Shown here one piece after another: positions 7,192-15,622 of a stretch of 40,684 nucleotides of DNA. The notes below the pieces were generated by a model. The model saw nothing but the letters and a program-made list of their open reading frames with translations, searched no databases and was not told the DNA's origin. The position numbers and the translations under genes are program-made. The stretch's first letter is position 1; every line of letters starts with the position of its first letter. This stretch comes from CAZDET01 sp964504335. GTDB taxonomy: Bacteria; Bacteroidota; Bacteroidia; Chitinophagales; Saprospiraceae. Where the stretch lies: NCBI GenBank assembly GCA_964504335.1, contig CAZDET010000048.1:1-40684 (forward strand), given 5' to 3'.

Positions 7192-10100
7192 TTAATCCTG
7201 AATCTGATACTGCAACTGTCGTACCGCTGGTTCAACAGCTTCGGGCGCCGCCTTTTCCTTGTGGGTGAGGTTGTGCACGCCCACGCGCGCACCATTGAAC
7301 AGGTGCAGCAGAGCCGGTAGCAATAGCAAGACATTAAATAACCCGAAGCTCAGGCCATAGGCAATCGCAATTGCAGGGCCTTTCAGAAACTGGGCTCCAA
7401 TGCTATTCGAAGCTAAGAGGGGTGCGAGGCCGGCCACCGTGGTGACGGTCGTGAGCAGGATGGGCCGAAACCGCCGGGCCGCGGTATCCCGCAGCGCGTC
7501 GATCCAGCGTGCACCCGCTTGCAGCGACTGATTCAAACTCGAAATAAATACCAGCGAATTATTGACGAATACCCCGATGAGAGCAATGGTGCCAACCAGT
7601 GAAAAGAAGTTGAGCGATTCGCCCTGAATGAGGTGGCCGAGAATAACCCCTACCAACGCAAAAGGAAAAAGCGAAAAGACAATCACAGCCTGCGAAAACG
7701 AATTAAAGCTCAGAACAATCAGTGCAAATATGAACAGTAAAATCACTGGCCCGACAAAGGTCATGGCATTGGCAAGTTTGAACGATTGGCGATTCTGTCC
7801 CTCTACCGAATAGGATACCGAAGGGTAGCCCGCCAGAATTTGAGGCAAATACGCGGCCTCAATTTCCGCGATCACTGCCGGTGCCGATACATCGATGCTC
7901 GACACATTGGCTTCGAGCCGGATTTCGCGTTGCCCTTCAAGGTGATTGATGGACAAGGCGCTGATTCGTTCGTCTACCCTCACAATATCGCGAAGCAAAT
8001 AGCTGTTACCCCGGCCATCGCCGACGCGCATGTCGAGGAGTTGATCCTGGCGCTCGCGGCCGTCGCGGGGATAGCGGACCCAAATCTTAACTTCATCTTC
8101 TCCGCGCTGAAGGCTTTGCACCTCTTCTCCGAAGAACGCGGCGCGCACCTGCCCCATTATTTGACTGAGGCTGAGGCCGAGTAGCTCCGCTTCGCGGGTG
8201 GGGCGTAGAATGATCTCGCGTACGCCCAACTGATCGGAATCGGATATATCTTTTACATCGGACCGTTGATTGAGCAACTGCTTTAGTTCATTTTTTGCGC
8301 TCCGTAACTCTTCGAGATTGCGGCTTTTCAGGGAGAAGGAAATGGGTTTTCCAAAGGCGGCTGTGGTCGCCCCGATGCCAAAAACCAAACTCTCCGCTTC
8401 CGGCATGGGAGGAGACAATTCCCGCATGCGGTTCGATAAATCGAAGGAACTGATGCCCCGCTGCTCACCGCCCAGGAAAGTTACTTTTAATTTTCCTTCG
8501 TTGGGTTGGGGGCCGGTAATCTGCTCGACAAACCGAACTACCTGCGCGCTGTCTTTTCGTCCTTCGCTGAATTCCTCGTTGGTTTTCCAGACGGCCTTTT
8601 CGATAGCTTCCAGCTTTTGCCCGGTTACCTCCACCGGAGTGCCCGGCTTCATGGTGAGCTCGATGAAGACGGCATCGTCGTCGAGATTGGGGAAGAACGT
8701 AAAGCCCACTATCCCCGAGGCAGCCAGCCCCATAACACCGACAAAAATTGCCACGAAAATCAGCAAGGTAAGTCCCGACATCCAACGATTGCGAATGACG
8801 AAGCCATTGAATACCGGAAGGTATAATTTGTTTTTGAGCCACTGCAGAAGCTGATCGAACCAACGCTCGATCCGGCTTGGGGTGTGGTCGGCCTTCAATC
8901 CTTTGCTGTGGGCCAGGTGAGCGGGCAGGAAGAAGAAGCTTTCAATCATGGCAATCACCAAAACGGCAATTACTACAAAGGCCATTTCTCCGAAAAATTC
9001 GCCGGTTTGGGTAGGTAAAAACAGAAACAACGAAAAGGCAACCGCCGTAGTGGTGAGGGAAATGAGCACAGGGGTGACCATTTCCATCGTCCCTTCCAGT
9101 GCCGCTTTGGCGGGGCTGACGCCCTTTTCCTTGGCCCACTGGTAAATATTCTCTCCAATAACCACCCCGTCGTCTACCAGGATACCCAGCACCAGAATGA
9201 ATCCAAACAGTGATACCACGTTGATGGTCATATCCTGAATTGGAACCAGGAGGAACATGCCAATGATCGCAACCGGAATTTTCAGTGCTACCCAAAACGC
9301 AAGAAAGCGATCCAGAAATAGAGCTAAGACCAACAGCACCAGGGTGACACCCACCAGCCCGTTCTGTACCATTGAGTTGATCCGGTCCCGTACCTGCACG
9401 GTGCCATCTTCCAAGATGGTAAGTTGGATGTCTTGATGAGTCGTGTTGAATTCGGTGAGGTAACCGCGGACGATCTCCGCATTCACTAAAATATCCTCAT
9501 CCGATAGGGCATTAACCGTCATCGTAACGACGGGGTTGCCGCCCAAGTACCGGCCGTTGGCGTCGTCGGCGAATTGGTCGCGTACGTCGGCGATGTCCCG
9601 CAATTGGATGATGTTGCCCTGCGGGTCGGCCTTGATAATGATGTTTTGCAGCTCTTTGGCGTAGTATCCTTTGTTGTCGGCCTTTACCGTGATGTTTTGC
9701 TTTTCGGTTTTGATTTCACCGCCGAAGGTTTCCAGATTGGCCGACCGGATGGCGGCGGCTACCTGCGAAAAGGTTAGTTGGTATTGCTGTAAATCATTTT
9801 CGCGAATGCGAATTTCGATTTCTTCCTCCGGTAAACCCGAAATGATGATGTCGGATATTTCGGGGTTGGCTAGCAGGTCGTTTTCAATTTGGTCGGCGTA
9901 GTCTTTTTTGACGGCAAGGGGAACGTCTCCGGTAATGCCGATGGCCATCGCCAGGTCTTTTACCTCTACTTTTTCCACAATAGGGGGCTCGGCCCGATCG
10001 GGAAAGGTATTGATCTGGTCGACGGCGTTCTTTACTTCTGCCAGTACGGTGTTAGGGTCGCTGTCTTCGGTGAGTTCTACCTGGACGTTTCCCCTGCTTT

Positions 10101-10359
10101 CGCTGGCACTGGACGAGACGCGGTCGATCCCCTGAATGCCTTCCAGGTTTTCTTCGATTTTGACGATGATTCCCGTTTCCACTTCCGAAGGAGAAGCCCC
10201 CGGATAGGGAACCGTGACGCTGATGAAGCGGACGCGCTGCTTTGGGAAGTTGGTGGTCTGCGTCTGTAGTAATTGCAGGAATCCGAGCACTACCAACAAA
10301 ACCAGACAGAGATTGACGATAGTCGGATGCTGGATGAAATACTTGATGAGCGATCTCAT
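7192..10359 (-). CDS. efflux RND transporter permease subunit (AcrB/HAE family)
   Basis: The 1055-residue length is standard for a hydrophobe/amphiphile efflux RND pump. The first membrane helix (residues about 10-32) is followed by the periplasmic porter region beginning VTVPYPGASPSEVE. The proton-relay aspartates are D396-D397 in GFILVLGILVDDGVVIGENIY. The second half repeats the layout, with a large second porter region and a second helix bundle. In that bundle GVFVNNSLVFI stands where AcrB has its TM10 lysine. This VNN form occurs in several RND subgroups and argues against assuming AcrB substrates. The pump works in the inner membrane with the adaptor (12 bases upstream) and TolC protein (37 bases downstream). 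Substrates are unknown. Confidence 0.95.
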   Translation of the reverse strand: MRSLIKYFIQHPTIVNLCLVLLVVLGFLQLLQTQTTNFPKQRVRFISVTVPYPGASPSEVETGIIVKIEENLEGIQGIDRVSSSASESRGNVQVELTEDSDPNTVLAEVKNAVDQINTFPDRAEPPIVEKVEVKDLAMAIGITGDVPLAVKKDYADQIENDLLANPEISDIIISGLPEEEIEIRIRENDLQQYQLTFSQVAAAIRSANLETFGGEIKTEKQNITVKADNKGYYAKELQNIIIKADPQGNIIQLRDIADVRDQFADDANGRYLGGNPVVTMTVNALSDEDILVNAEIVRGYLTEFNTTHQDIQLTILEDGTVQVRDRINSMVQNGLVGVTLVLLVLALFLDRFLAFWVALKIPVAIIGMFLLVPIQDMTINVVSLFGFILVLGILVDDGVVIGENIYQWAKEKGVSPAKAALEGTMEMVTPVLISLTTTAVAFSLFLFLPTQTGEFFGEMAFVVIAVLVIAMIESFFFLPAHLAHSKGLKADHTPSRIERWFDQLLQWLKNKLYLPVFNGFVIRNRWMSGLTLLIFVAIFVGVMGLAASGIVGFTFFPNLDDDAVFIELTMKPGTPVEVTGQKLEAIEKAVWKTNEEFSEGRKDSAQVVRFVEQITGPQPNEGKLKVTFLGGEQRGISSFDLSNRMRELSPPMPEAESLVFGIGATTAAFGKPISFSLKSRNLEELRSAKNELKQLLNQRSDVKDISDSDQLGVREIILRPTREAELLGLSLSQIMGQVRAAFFGEEVQSLQRGEDEVKIWVRYPRDGRERQDQLLDMRVGDGRGNSYLLRDIVRVDERISALSINHLEGQREIRLEANVSSIDVSAPAVIAEIEAAYLPQILAGYPSVSYSVEGQNRQSFKLANAMTFVGPVILLFIFALIVLSFNSFSQAVIVFSLFPFALVGVILGHLIQGESLNFFSLVGTIALIGVFVNNSLVFISSLNQSLQAGARWIDALRDTAARRFRPILLTTVTTVAGLAPLLASNSIGAQFLKGPAIAIAYGLSFGLFNVLLLLPALLHLFNGARVGVHNLTHKEKAAPEAVEPAVRQLQYQIQD

Positions 10360-10371
10360 AGTGCTGATTTA

Positions 10372-11490
10372 TTAGGACTGAGGGAGGGCTTTCGAGCCGA
10401 CGATTGGCTCGATAATGTCATCCACGATGATTTGCTCACCGCCCTGCAAACCGCTGACCCATACCTGGTTGCCCTCGTAGCGCACGGGGATCACCTCGCG
10501 CAGTTGAACGGTAGAGTCCTGGATGAAGTGTACTTCGTTGTTGCGGTTAAGCGCATTCAGGGGCAAGGCTACAACGGCCTCCTGGGTACCGGCATCGATA
10601 TTCGTTTCGAGAAACATATTTTCTCGTAAGCCCCTACCGCCGACGCGCACATAGATCGGTACAGACTGGGTGCCCGGATCGATAGCCCCACCAATGCGGT
10701 GGATAGTACCGGTCCAACTCTTTCCCGTGGTTTTATTGGTCAGATTCAATTTTTGGCCCACATTGAAGCGATCGATACTAGCTGCCGAAATGGCGGCTTT
10801 CAATTCGTATACGTCGGTGCGGCTGAAAGTAGCCAACGGGCTTCCGGGGTTGATGACCGAGCCGGGGGCGACTTGTCCTTGGATTATCACTCCGGTGAAG
10901 GGAGCTTGAATTCGGTACTTCGGCAGGAGTTCTTCGGCACTCTTGATGCTGTAATAGGAGGAAAAGATATTATTAGCCGACAGGAAAAACCGCAATTGAT
11001 CGTCCGATGTCTCCGGGAGTTCCGGGATGGAAGTACCAGGGTCGAAATTGCGTAAATAAGTATCCCAGGCAGGATGCGCTTCCGGATAGTCGAGCTTGAG
11101 CTGTGACATGATGCGCACCAGAGCCGCCTGAAACTGACTTTTTTGGGCGTTCAGGTTGAATCGGTACTGCTCGTCTTCGATGCGGACCAGCGTCTCGCCC
11201 TTGCGGTAGCGGACGCCTTCGTTCAAAAGCTTGGAGGTAGACAATGCCTTACCCTGAACTTCGGATACGATTTGCAGCTGCTCCAGTGGCTGGAGCCGCC
11301 CGGTGACGTTAATGGTCCGGGCCGTATCGGAGGGCTGTGCCACGAGGGTGCGGTATTTCTCGATCTGTGCCACCGGCTGCGCGGAGGGGCCGGTCGCGGC
11401 AGCTGGTGCTTCCGTCTCCGAATCACTGGAGCAGCTCCAGCCCAGAAACAACAGACCGATGGCGAGCAATGAAGTTTTTAGCTTGGTCAT
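10372..11490 (-). CDS. efflux RND transporter periplasmic adaptor (membrane fusion protein), lipoprotein
   Basis: The product starts with a lipoprotein signal (LLFLGWSC, lipidated Cys20) and a Ser/Asp/Glu/Ala-rich linker. It then shows the adaptor domains: a first half-lipoyl segment (LQIVSEVQGKALSTSKLLNEGVRYRKGETLVRIED), a short helical hairpin, the second half-lipoyl segment (YRIQAPFTGVIIQGQVAPGSVINPGSPLATF), and a beta-barrel with membrane-proximal domain ending near VWVSGLQGGEQIIVDD. It is anchored to the periplasmic face of a membrane and joins pump to channel. It is the first gene of the operon, lies 121 bases after the tetR stop, and has an 18-bp palindrome 91 bases before its start. 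Confidence 0.93.
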   Translation of the reverse strand: MTKLKTSLLAIGLLFLGWSCSSDSETEAPAAATGPSAQPVAQIEKYRTLVAQPSDTARTINVTGRLQPLEQLQIVSEVQGKALSTSKLLNEGVRYRKGETLVRIEDEQYRFNLNAQKSQFQAALVRIMSQLKLDYPEAHPAWDTYLRNFDPGTSIPELPETSDDQLRFFLSANNIFSSYYSIKSAEELLPKYRIQAPFTGVIIQGQVAPGSVINPGSPLATFSRTDVYELKAAISAASIDRFNVGQKLNLTNKTTGKSWTGTIHRIGGAIDPGTQSVPIYVRVGGRGLRENMFLETNIDAGTQEAVVALPLNALNRNNEVHFIQDSTVQLREVIPVRYEGNQVWVSGLQGGEQIIVDDIIEPIVGSKALPQS

Positions 11491-11580
11491 ATGGCTTGTG
11501 CAAATGATTTAATCGAATGATCAATCAAGTAGAAGACGAGCAACTGAATACGTCCTTGAAACGCCGCTTTAATCAAATAG

Positions 11581-11598
11581 TTTAATCAACTGAATAAA
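11581..11598. promoter_or_regulatory. candidate TetR operator upstream of the efflux operon
   Basis: The site TTTAATCAACTGAATAAA is an 18-bp palindrome with half-sites TTTAnTCA and TGAnTAAA. It lies between the tetR stop and the adaptor start. Further half-site-like pieces, TTTAATCA at 11568-11575 and CAACTGAATA at 11541-11550, are close by. A nearly identical palindrome precedes tetR. Binding by this TetR protein is inference. Confidence 0.65.
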
Positions 11599-11610
11599 TT
11601 CTTGGCCGGA

Positions 11611-12222
11611 TTATTCGGGAGCCTTTAGATACAGGTAATTGATGATCATGTCCGGGATCATTTGCTTGCGTTCTTCCAGCATTTCCTGGAAGCCGGCCTC
11701 GTCTAGTCCGGTTTTAATGAAGAGGATCGTTTTAGAAAGGAAAGGGAAGATAACCATGCCAATCAGGTTGCAATAGAAATTGGCAAGGCTGATGGGACGA
11801 ATAATTCCACGTTCTGCCAGGCTACTTATTTCATTTTCCAGCTGTACGCGAAATTTATCATCGTTGATGTATTGATTTATTTTTTCGGCGTTCTTTTCCG
11901 ACTCGAACAGGACAAACAGGGGGAGGTAGGGATTTGCTTTGTAGAAATCGATGTATGCGGGAACGAAGCTTCGAATCTTTTCGTAGAGAGGAATGTCGGA
12001 AGTGAAACAGCGTTCCATGATTTTTGTGAACTCCGCCATTTTTTCCCTGATGATTAATTCGAAAAGTTCCTCTTTGGTGCCATAGTAATAGTGGAGGCTG
12101 GCCATATTTTTGATTCCGGCCTCCTTGGCAATATCGCGGGTGGTGGCCGCATCGTATCCTTTTTCCGTGAAAACCTTAGCTGCTGCCCGGCGAATGCGAT
12201 CCTTGGTCCCTAGTTCTTTCAT
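11611..12222 (-). CDS. TetR/AcrR family transcriptional repressor of the efflux operon
   Basis: I start the gene at the ATG at 12222 (MKELGTKDRIRRAAAKVF), the usual TetR opening. The frame runs 17 codons further upstream without family similarity. The helix-turn-helix is ATTRDIAKEAGIKNMASLHYYYGTKEELF (about residues 24-52 of the 203-residue protein). The C-terminal two thirds is the helical ligand-binding and dimerisation domain. The gene lies directly upstream of the RND operon on the same strand. Matching palindromes occur before both tetR and the operon, so autoregulation and repression of the pump are likely. The inducer is unknown. Confidence 0.92.
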   Translation of the reverse strand: MKELGTKDRIRRAAAKVFTEKGYDAATTRDIAKEAGIKNMASLHYYYGTKEELFELIIREKMAEFTKIMERCFTSDIPLYEKIRSFVPAYIDFYKANPYLPLFVLFESEKNAEKINQYINDDKFRVQLENEISSLAERGIIRPISLANFYCNLIGMVIFPFLSKTILFIKTGLDEAGFQEMLEERKQMIPDMIINYLYLKAPE

Positions 12223-12278
12223 GTATATAAAATGGTCGTACTTGGTAGTGAAGAAGATACAGTAATTTATCAAAATGG

Positions 12279-12296
12279 TTTAATCAGTTGAATAAC
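12279..12296. promoter_or_regulatory. candidate TetR operator upstream of tetR
   Basis: TTTAATCAGTTGAATAAC differs from the site at 11581-11598 at three positions, two of them in the central spacer, and keeps the TTTAnTCA/TGAnTAA half-sites. It lies 57 bases before the chosen tetR start, which fits autorepression. Confidence 0.65.
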
Positions 12297-12313
12297 ACCT
12301 CTCCAAAACGAAT

Positions 12314-12345
12314 GATCCTCCAGCCTCATCTCAGACTGGAGGATC
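12314..12345 (-). terminator. hairpin terminator downstream of the caspase-linked gene
   Basis: A perfect 10-bp stem, GATCCTCCAG with CTGGAGGATC, encloses a 12-base loop 22 bases after the stop of the - strand gene at 12368. It is followed on that strand only by a weak T-rich stretch (ATTCGTTTTGG), so it may be a weak or factor-assisted terminator. Confidence 0.5.
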
Positions 12346-12367
12346 GATGGATTAAATCACCGATGGA

Positions 12368-13654
12368 CTAATTCGACACCCTTACATATCGGGTGGAGGG
12401 ACTTTCCCGGCTTAGAAATTCATTGACGGCATTGGCTACCTTCTGAGCCAGGTTTTTGCCAGCTTCCTCAAATACTTCGCGGCGGGAGGGCCACTCGGGG
12501 CGGGCCCGCAGTTGGTCCTTCTCCGAACGGGAGAGTGCTTCCTGGTTTCCCTTGACGGTCGCCCAATGCTGAATTTTTGTATAAGGCCCTCTTACTTCGC
12601 CCGAAATAAGGATTTCGTTGGTTTGCTTGTCGCGCAGGTAATAGGCACCTTGAATGAAGCCTTCGGTTGTTTGGTTATACTTAGAAAAGGAGGCGGTGAC
12701 GGTGCGTTTTTTGTTGTCCTTGCCAACTTCCCGGCTCTTTGAACTGACCCGGGGTTCGGAAGCTGTCCGAGTGACTTCCCCTTGTCTGATTTCGATATCG
12801 AGGGTGATATTACCCAAGAGGGTATTCCCGAGTGCGACAGTCTGGAAGAATCCGTTTGTACTACCGCTGAGTTGGCTTTCGAGTTGGGCAAAACTGCTAT
12901 TGCGGATATTGTTTTCGCTTACCTCCGGTATATCGGAAAAATTGCGAACCGTTTGTACTACCACGTATCCGGTGGCCTTGTGTCGGATTTCGGTGAGTAA
13001 TTCCTTGGCGTACAGGTGCGAGGAATTGTACTTCAGGGCGCGCAGGCAGCCGCGGGCAATTCGCAGATTATCCTTGCGCAGCTCTGTGCGGGGCAGGCTC
13101 TTTGCACGCTCGTACAGCAGATCGGCTACCTGGCGCTTGGCTGAATGCAAGGAGTCTTTTGCCGCCTGGTAGGCTTCGGTGTAATCCTCGATATCCAGGG
13201 ACACGTCCCGGCCGTCGCGCGACCGTTTTTTCTGTGCGGGAATTTGATAATAATGATTGCGCAATTGCATTAAATCACCGTACAGGCAGACGATTTTTTC
13301 TCGGTGCGTGATGGCGGATTCATCTACCACGATCATGGATCGCGATTGGAGTTCCTGTAGTTGCATGCGGGTTTCGTCGAGGGCCTTGATGCCGTAGAAA
13401 GCGAGTCGGTCGACGGCTTTTTCGACCTGCTTACGTTTGGTGGCTTTGTTGAGCCACAATGCCGCATGATTGGCCGCCGCCAGGTAATTACCTTCTTTGG
13501 CGTGGCGTTCGCAGTTTCGGCGATAGTAGCCCTGCTTTTTGTCCATGTTGATGCTTAGGCAGCCGATCTGACCATATTGGGCCACTGTCGGAAGGGAAAA
13601 AAATAGAAACAGCGTTCCCGTGCAGGCGAGTAATAGGTTGGAAAAGGTTTTCAT
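12368..13654 (-). CDS. secreted protein of unknown function, 428 aa
   Basis: I do not recognise this family. The protein has a signal peptide (residues 1-25, ending PTVAQ). A mostly helical half follows (about 26-240) with TPR-like spacing, for example EGNYLAAANHAALWLNKA and LPRTELRKDNLRIARGCLRALKYNSSHLYAKELLTEI. The C-terminal half (about 245-420) is beta-rich and includes GYVVVQTVRNFSDIPE and ILISGEVRGPYTKIQHWATVKGN. No membrane helix or catalytic motif is seen, so it is probably periplasmic. It begins 67 bases after the secreted caspase-FGE gene on the same strand and is likely cotranscribed with it, which suggests it is a partner or regulator of that protease. Confidence 0.75.
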   Translation of the reverse strand: MKTFSNLLLACTGTLFLFFSLPTVAQYGQIGCLSINMDKKQGYYRRNCERHAKEGNYLAAANHAALWLNKATKRKQVEKAVDRLAFYGIKALDETRMQLQELQSRSMIVVDESAITHREKIVCLYGDLMQLRNHYYQIPAQKKRSRDGRDVSLDIEDYTEAYQAAKDSLHSAKRQVADLLYERAKSLPRTELRKDNLRIARGCLRALKYNSSHLYAKELLTEIRHKATGYVVVQTVRNFSDIPEVSENNIRNSSFAQLESQLSGSTNGFFQTVALGNTLLGNITLDIEIRQGEVTRTASEPRVSSKSREVGKDNKKRTVTASFSKYNQTTEGFIQGAYYLRDKQTNEILISGEVRGPYTKIQHWATVKGNQEALSRSEKDQLRARPEWPSRREVFEEAGKNLAQKVANAVNEFLSRESPSTRYVRVSN

Positions 13655-13721
13655 GATTCAAGAATTTAATGGGTTGTGGGTAGTGGAATAACTGGTTGTT
13701 TGAAAGGCCCCGGGTGGTAGT

Positions 13722-15500
13722 CTACTGGTAATTGACTTTGCTGCGGGCGATACGGAAGCCGATGTCGAAGCTGTGGTAATCCGGCCGTTGGTGCCCCCGA
13801 ACCGCCGTACGGCAGTACTCGGCGGGATCGTGCCAACTTCCCCCCCGAAAGACCCGGTAAGCTCCGGTTTCAGGCCCGAGCGGATTCTGGTTTTCGCCCT
13901 GGCGGTAGTAGGATTCGCTGTACCAGTCCCAGCACCATTCGGCTGCATTGCCGCTCATGTCGTGGAGGCCCAGGTCATTGGAGCGAAAGCGCCGCACCGG
14001 GGCTGTCTCGTTGTAGCCGTCGGAATTACTGAGAAAGTTGGTGTATAAGTTGAGTTTCTTTTCGGAGGAAATGCCAGCGTATTTATGGCCTTTTCCGCCG
14101 CTACTGGCGGCGTATTCCCACTCTGCTTCGGTAGGGAGCCGATAGCCGTTGGCGGTTTGTTCCAGTTTCACCGTCTCTTCAGTGATCGTGTAAACGGGTT
14201 GTAAACCGTGCTCCTCACTGAGCCAGTTGCAGTAGTGGATGGCATCGTTCCAGCTGACGTGCAGCACGGGGTGGTTGTAATCGGAGGGCGGGCGTAGCTT
14301 GCCCGTCGCGTTGTGCCGCCAGTGAACGTCGTCCTGTTCCTGGACGGTCATCCCATTCCAGATGAGGCTGCGTTCGTGGCGTTCGGCGTCGGTCCGGTAG
14401 CCGGTGCGTTCGACGAATAAGCTGAATTGCTTCACGGTCACCTCGGCCGGAGACAGGTAGAAGGTGGAAGTGCCTACCCGACGCTGCGGCTTTTCGTCGG
14501 GGCTCGCTCCGCGCGTCAGGCCGCTGCTCCCCATCGTAAAATAGCCGCCGCCAATGAGCAAGAGGTCTTCCATGCGCGGGTTCGTAACCGGAATGCGTTC
14601 AATCGAAGCTCTTGGATTAGTAGAGGCATTCGGGGTGGTAGTGCCTTGCGGCGAAGCCGGCTCCTCGTAATCAGCAACCTCCGATAGCTCGTGAAAAAAC
14701 AGAAAGGTAGCGGAGGGGTCGTCGCCCTCAAAATCGCCCGCCATGGGGGTGGGTTGAGCCTTCTCGACGTAGTTTGAAAAAAGTTGGCTACTGGTGATAA
14801 ATCCATCGGGGCTGGTCAAATCTCGGAGCCCCTCCAACATTTTACGGGCGAAATTAGAGGCGCCGGGCGTCATATTGCCCTTCGAATCGGATGTGAAAAA
14901 GATCCGCGACTGGTAGGTGTTGTGATTACTCAGTACGCGCTCCGCTTCGCTGTATTCTCCTTTGCGGCTGAATTTCTCGTAGTTCCGCATGCCGAAATCC
15001 GGATCGAAGGTGACGCTGTAGCAGGCATCGATCGCCACCAGGATGTGGTCGCAGTTGATCTCGCTGATAAAGGGCCGCCAGTAACTATAGGGCAGGCCGG
15101 TGCGGACTACGCTTCTCGGATCACCATCGGTGGGCATGAAATATCCGTTTCCGTGAGCCTCCATGCCGTGTCCGCTGAAGAAGACAAATAGCTGACCGTC
15201 TTGCGGCAGCTGGCGGTCCATGTAGGCCTGGGCGTAGGCCTGAAGCTTCGCTTCGATTTCCTGGTAAGTGGGGTTTCGAAGGACTTCCGTCTGGAATCCG
15301 AACTTTTCTTTCAACGTTTCGGCCAGGCGTTCGGCGTCCCGGATGGGGTCTTCCAGCGAAGGAAAGCCATCGTTTTGATATTGGTCGACTGCGAAAAATA
15401 TGGCGTGGTCTTTTCCGGGGCGGATCGGGTTGGCATAGCCGATTTGTAGCGCCAGCCAGCATATACAACTGACCAGCAATAAGTGGGTAGTGCGGTTCAT
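13722..15500 (-). CDS. secreted caspase-like (C14) protease fused to FGE/SUMF1 domain
   Basis: A signal peptide (residues 1-23) precedes a caspase-fold domain (about 28-275) with the catalytic histidine H111 in LFVFFSGHGMEAHG and cysteine C160 in ILVAIDACYSVTF. A Thr/Ser/Pro linker (about 280-305) leads to a formylglycine-generating-enzyme-like domain (about 310-587) marked by LLIGGGYFTMGSS, HPVLHVSWNDAIHYCNWLS, YRLPTEAEWEYAA, GNAAEWCWDW and YRVFRGGSW. One cysteine, C563, lies in the last conserved block. I do not see the full catalytic cysteine pair of true FGEs, so this part more likely serves binding, as in many bacterial SUMF1-like modules. Export of the caspase is unusual for a cell-death enzyme. 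Neighbours are an EAD11-like membrane protein upstream and an unknown secreted protein downstream. Confidence 0.9.
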   Translation of the reverse strand: MNRTTHLLLVSCICWLALQIGYANPIRPGKDHAIFFAVDQYQNDGFPSLEDPIRDAERLAETLKEKFGFQTEVLRNPTYQEIEAKLQAYAQAYMDRQLPQDGQLFVFFSGHGMEAHGNGYFMPTDGDPRSVVRTGLPYSYWRPFISEINCDHILVAIDACYSVTFDPDFGMRNYEKFSRKGEYSEAERVLSNHNTYQSRIFFTSDSKGNMTPGASNFARKMLEGLRDLTSPDGFITSSQLFSNYVEKAQPTPMAGDFEGDDPSATFLFFHELSEVADYEEPASPQGTTTPNASTNPRASIERIPVTNPRMEDLLLIGGGYFTMGSSGLTRGASPDEKPQRRVGTSTFYLSPAEVTVKQFSLFVERTGYRTDAERHERSLIWNGMTVQEQDDVHWRHNATGKLRPPSDYNHPVLHVSWNDAIHYCNWLSEEHGLQPVYTITEETVKLEQTANGYRLPTEAEWEYAASSGGKGHKYAGISSEKKLNLYTNFLSNSDGYNETAPVRRFRSNDLGLHDMSGNAAEWCWDWYSESYYRQGENQNPLGPETGAYRVFRGGSWHDPAEYCRTAVRGHQRPDYHSFDIGFRIARSKVNYQ

Positions 15501-15622
15501 CGCTTTTCTATTTAGCTGGTGTAGAAGGTTCTATCTACTGTGGCTAAATCGAAGGCTTGTGACCGGATAGAACAAAGAAAATTTGGTAAAAGGGTAGACG
15601 GATCAATTGATTAATACGGTAA

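Noticed and set aside
8270..8854. 194-codon + strand frame opposite the RND pump gene
   Set aside because: It is antisense to a conserved pump domain and shows no independent protein features.
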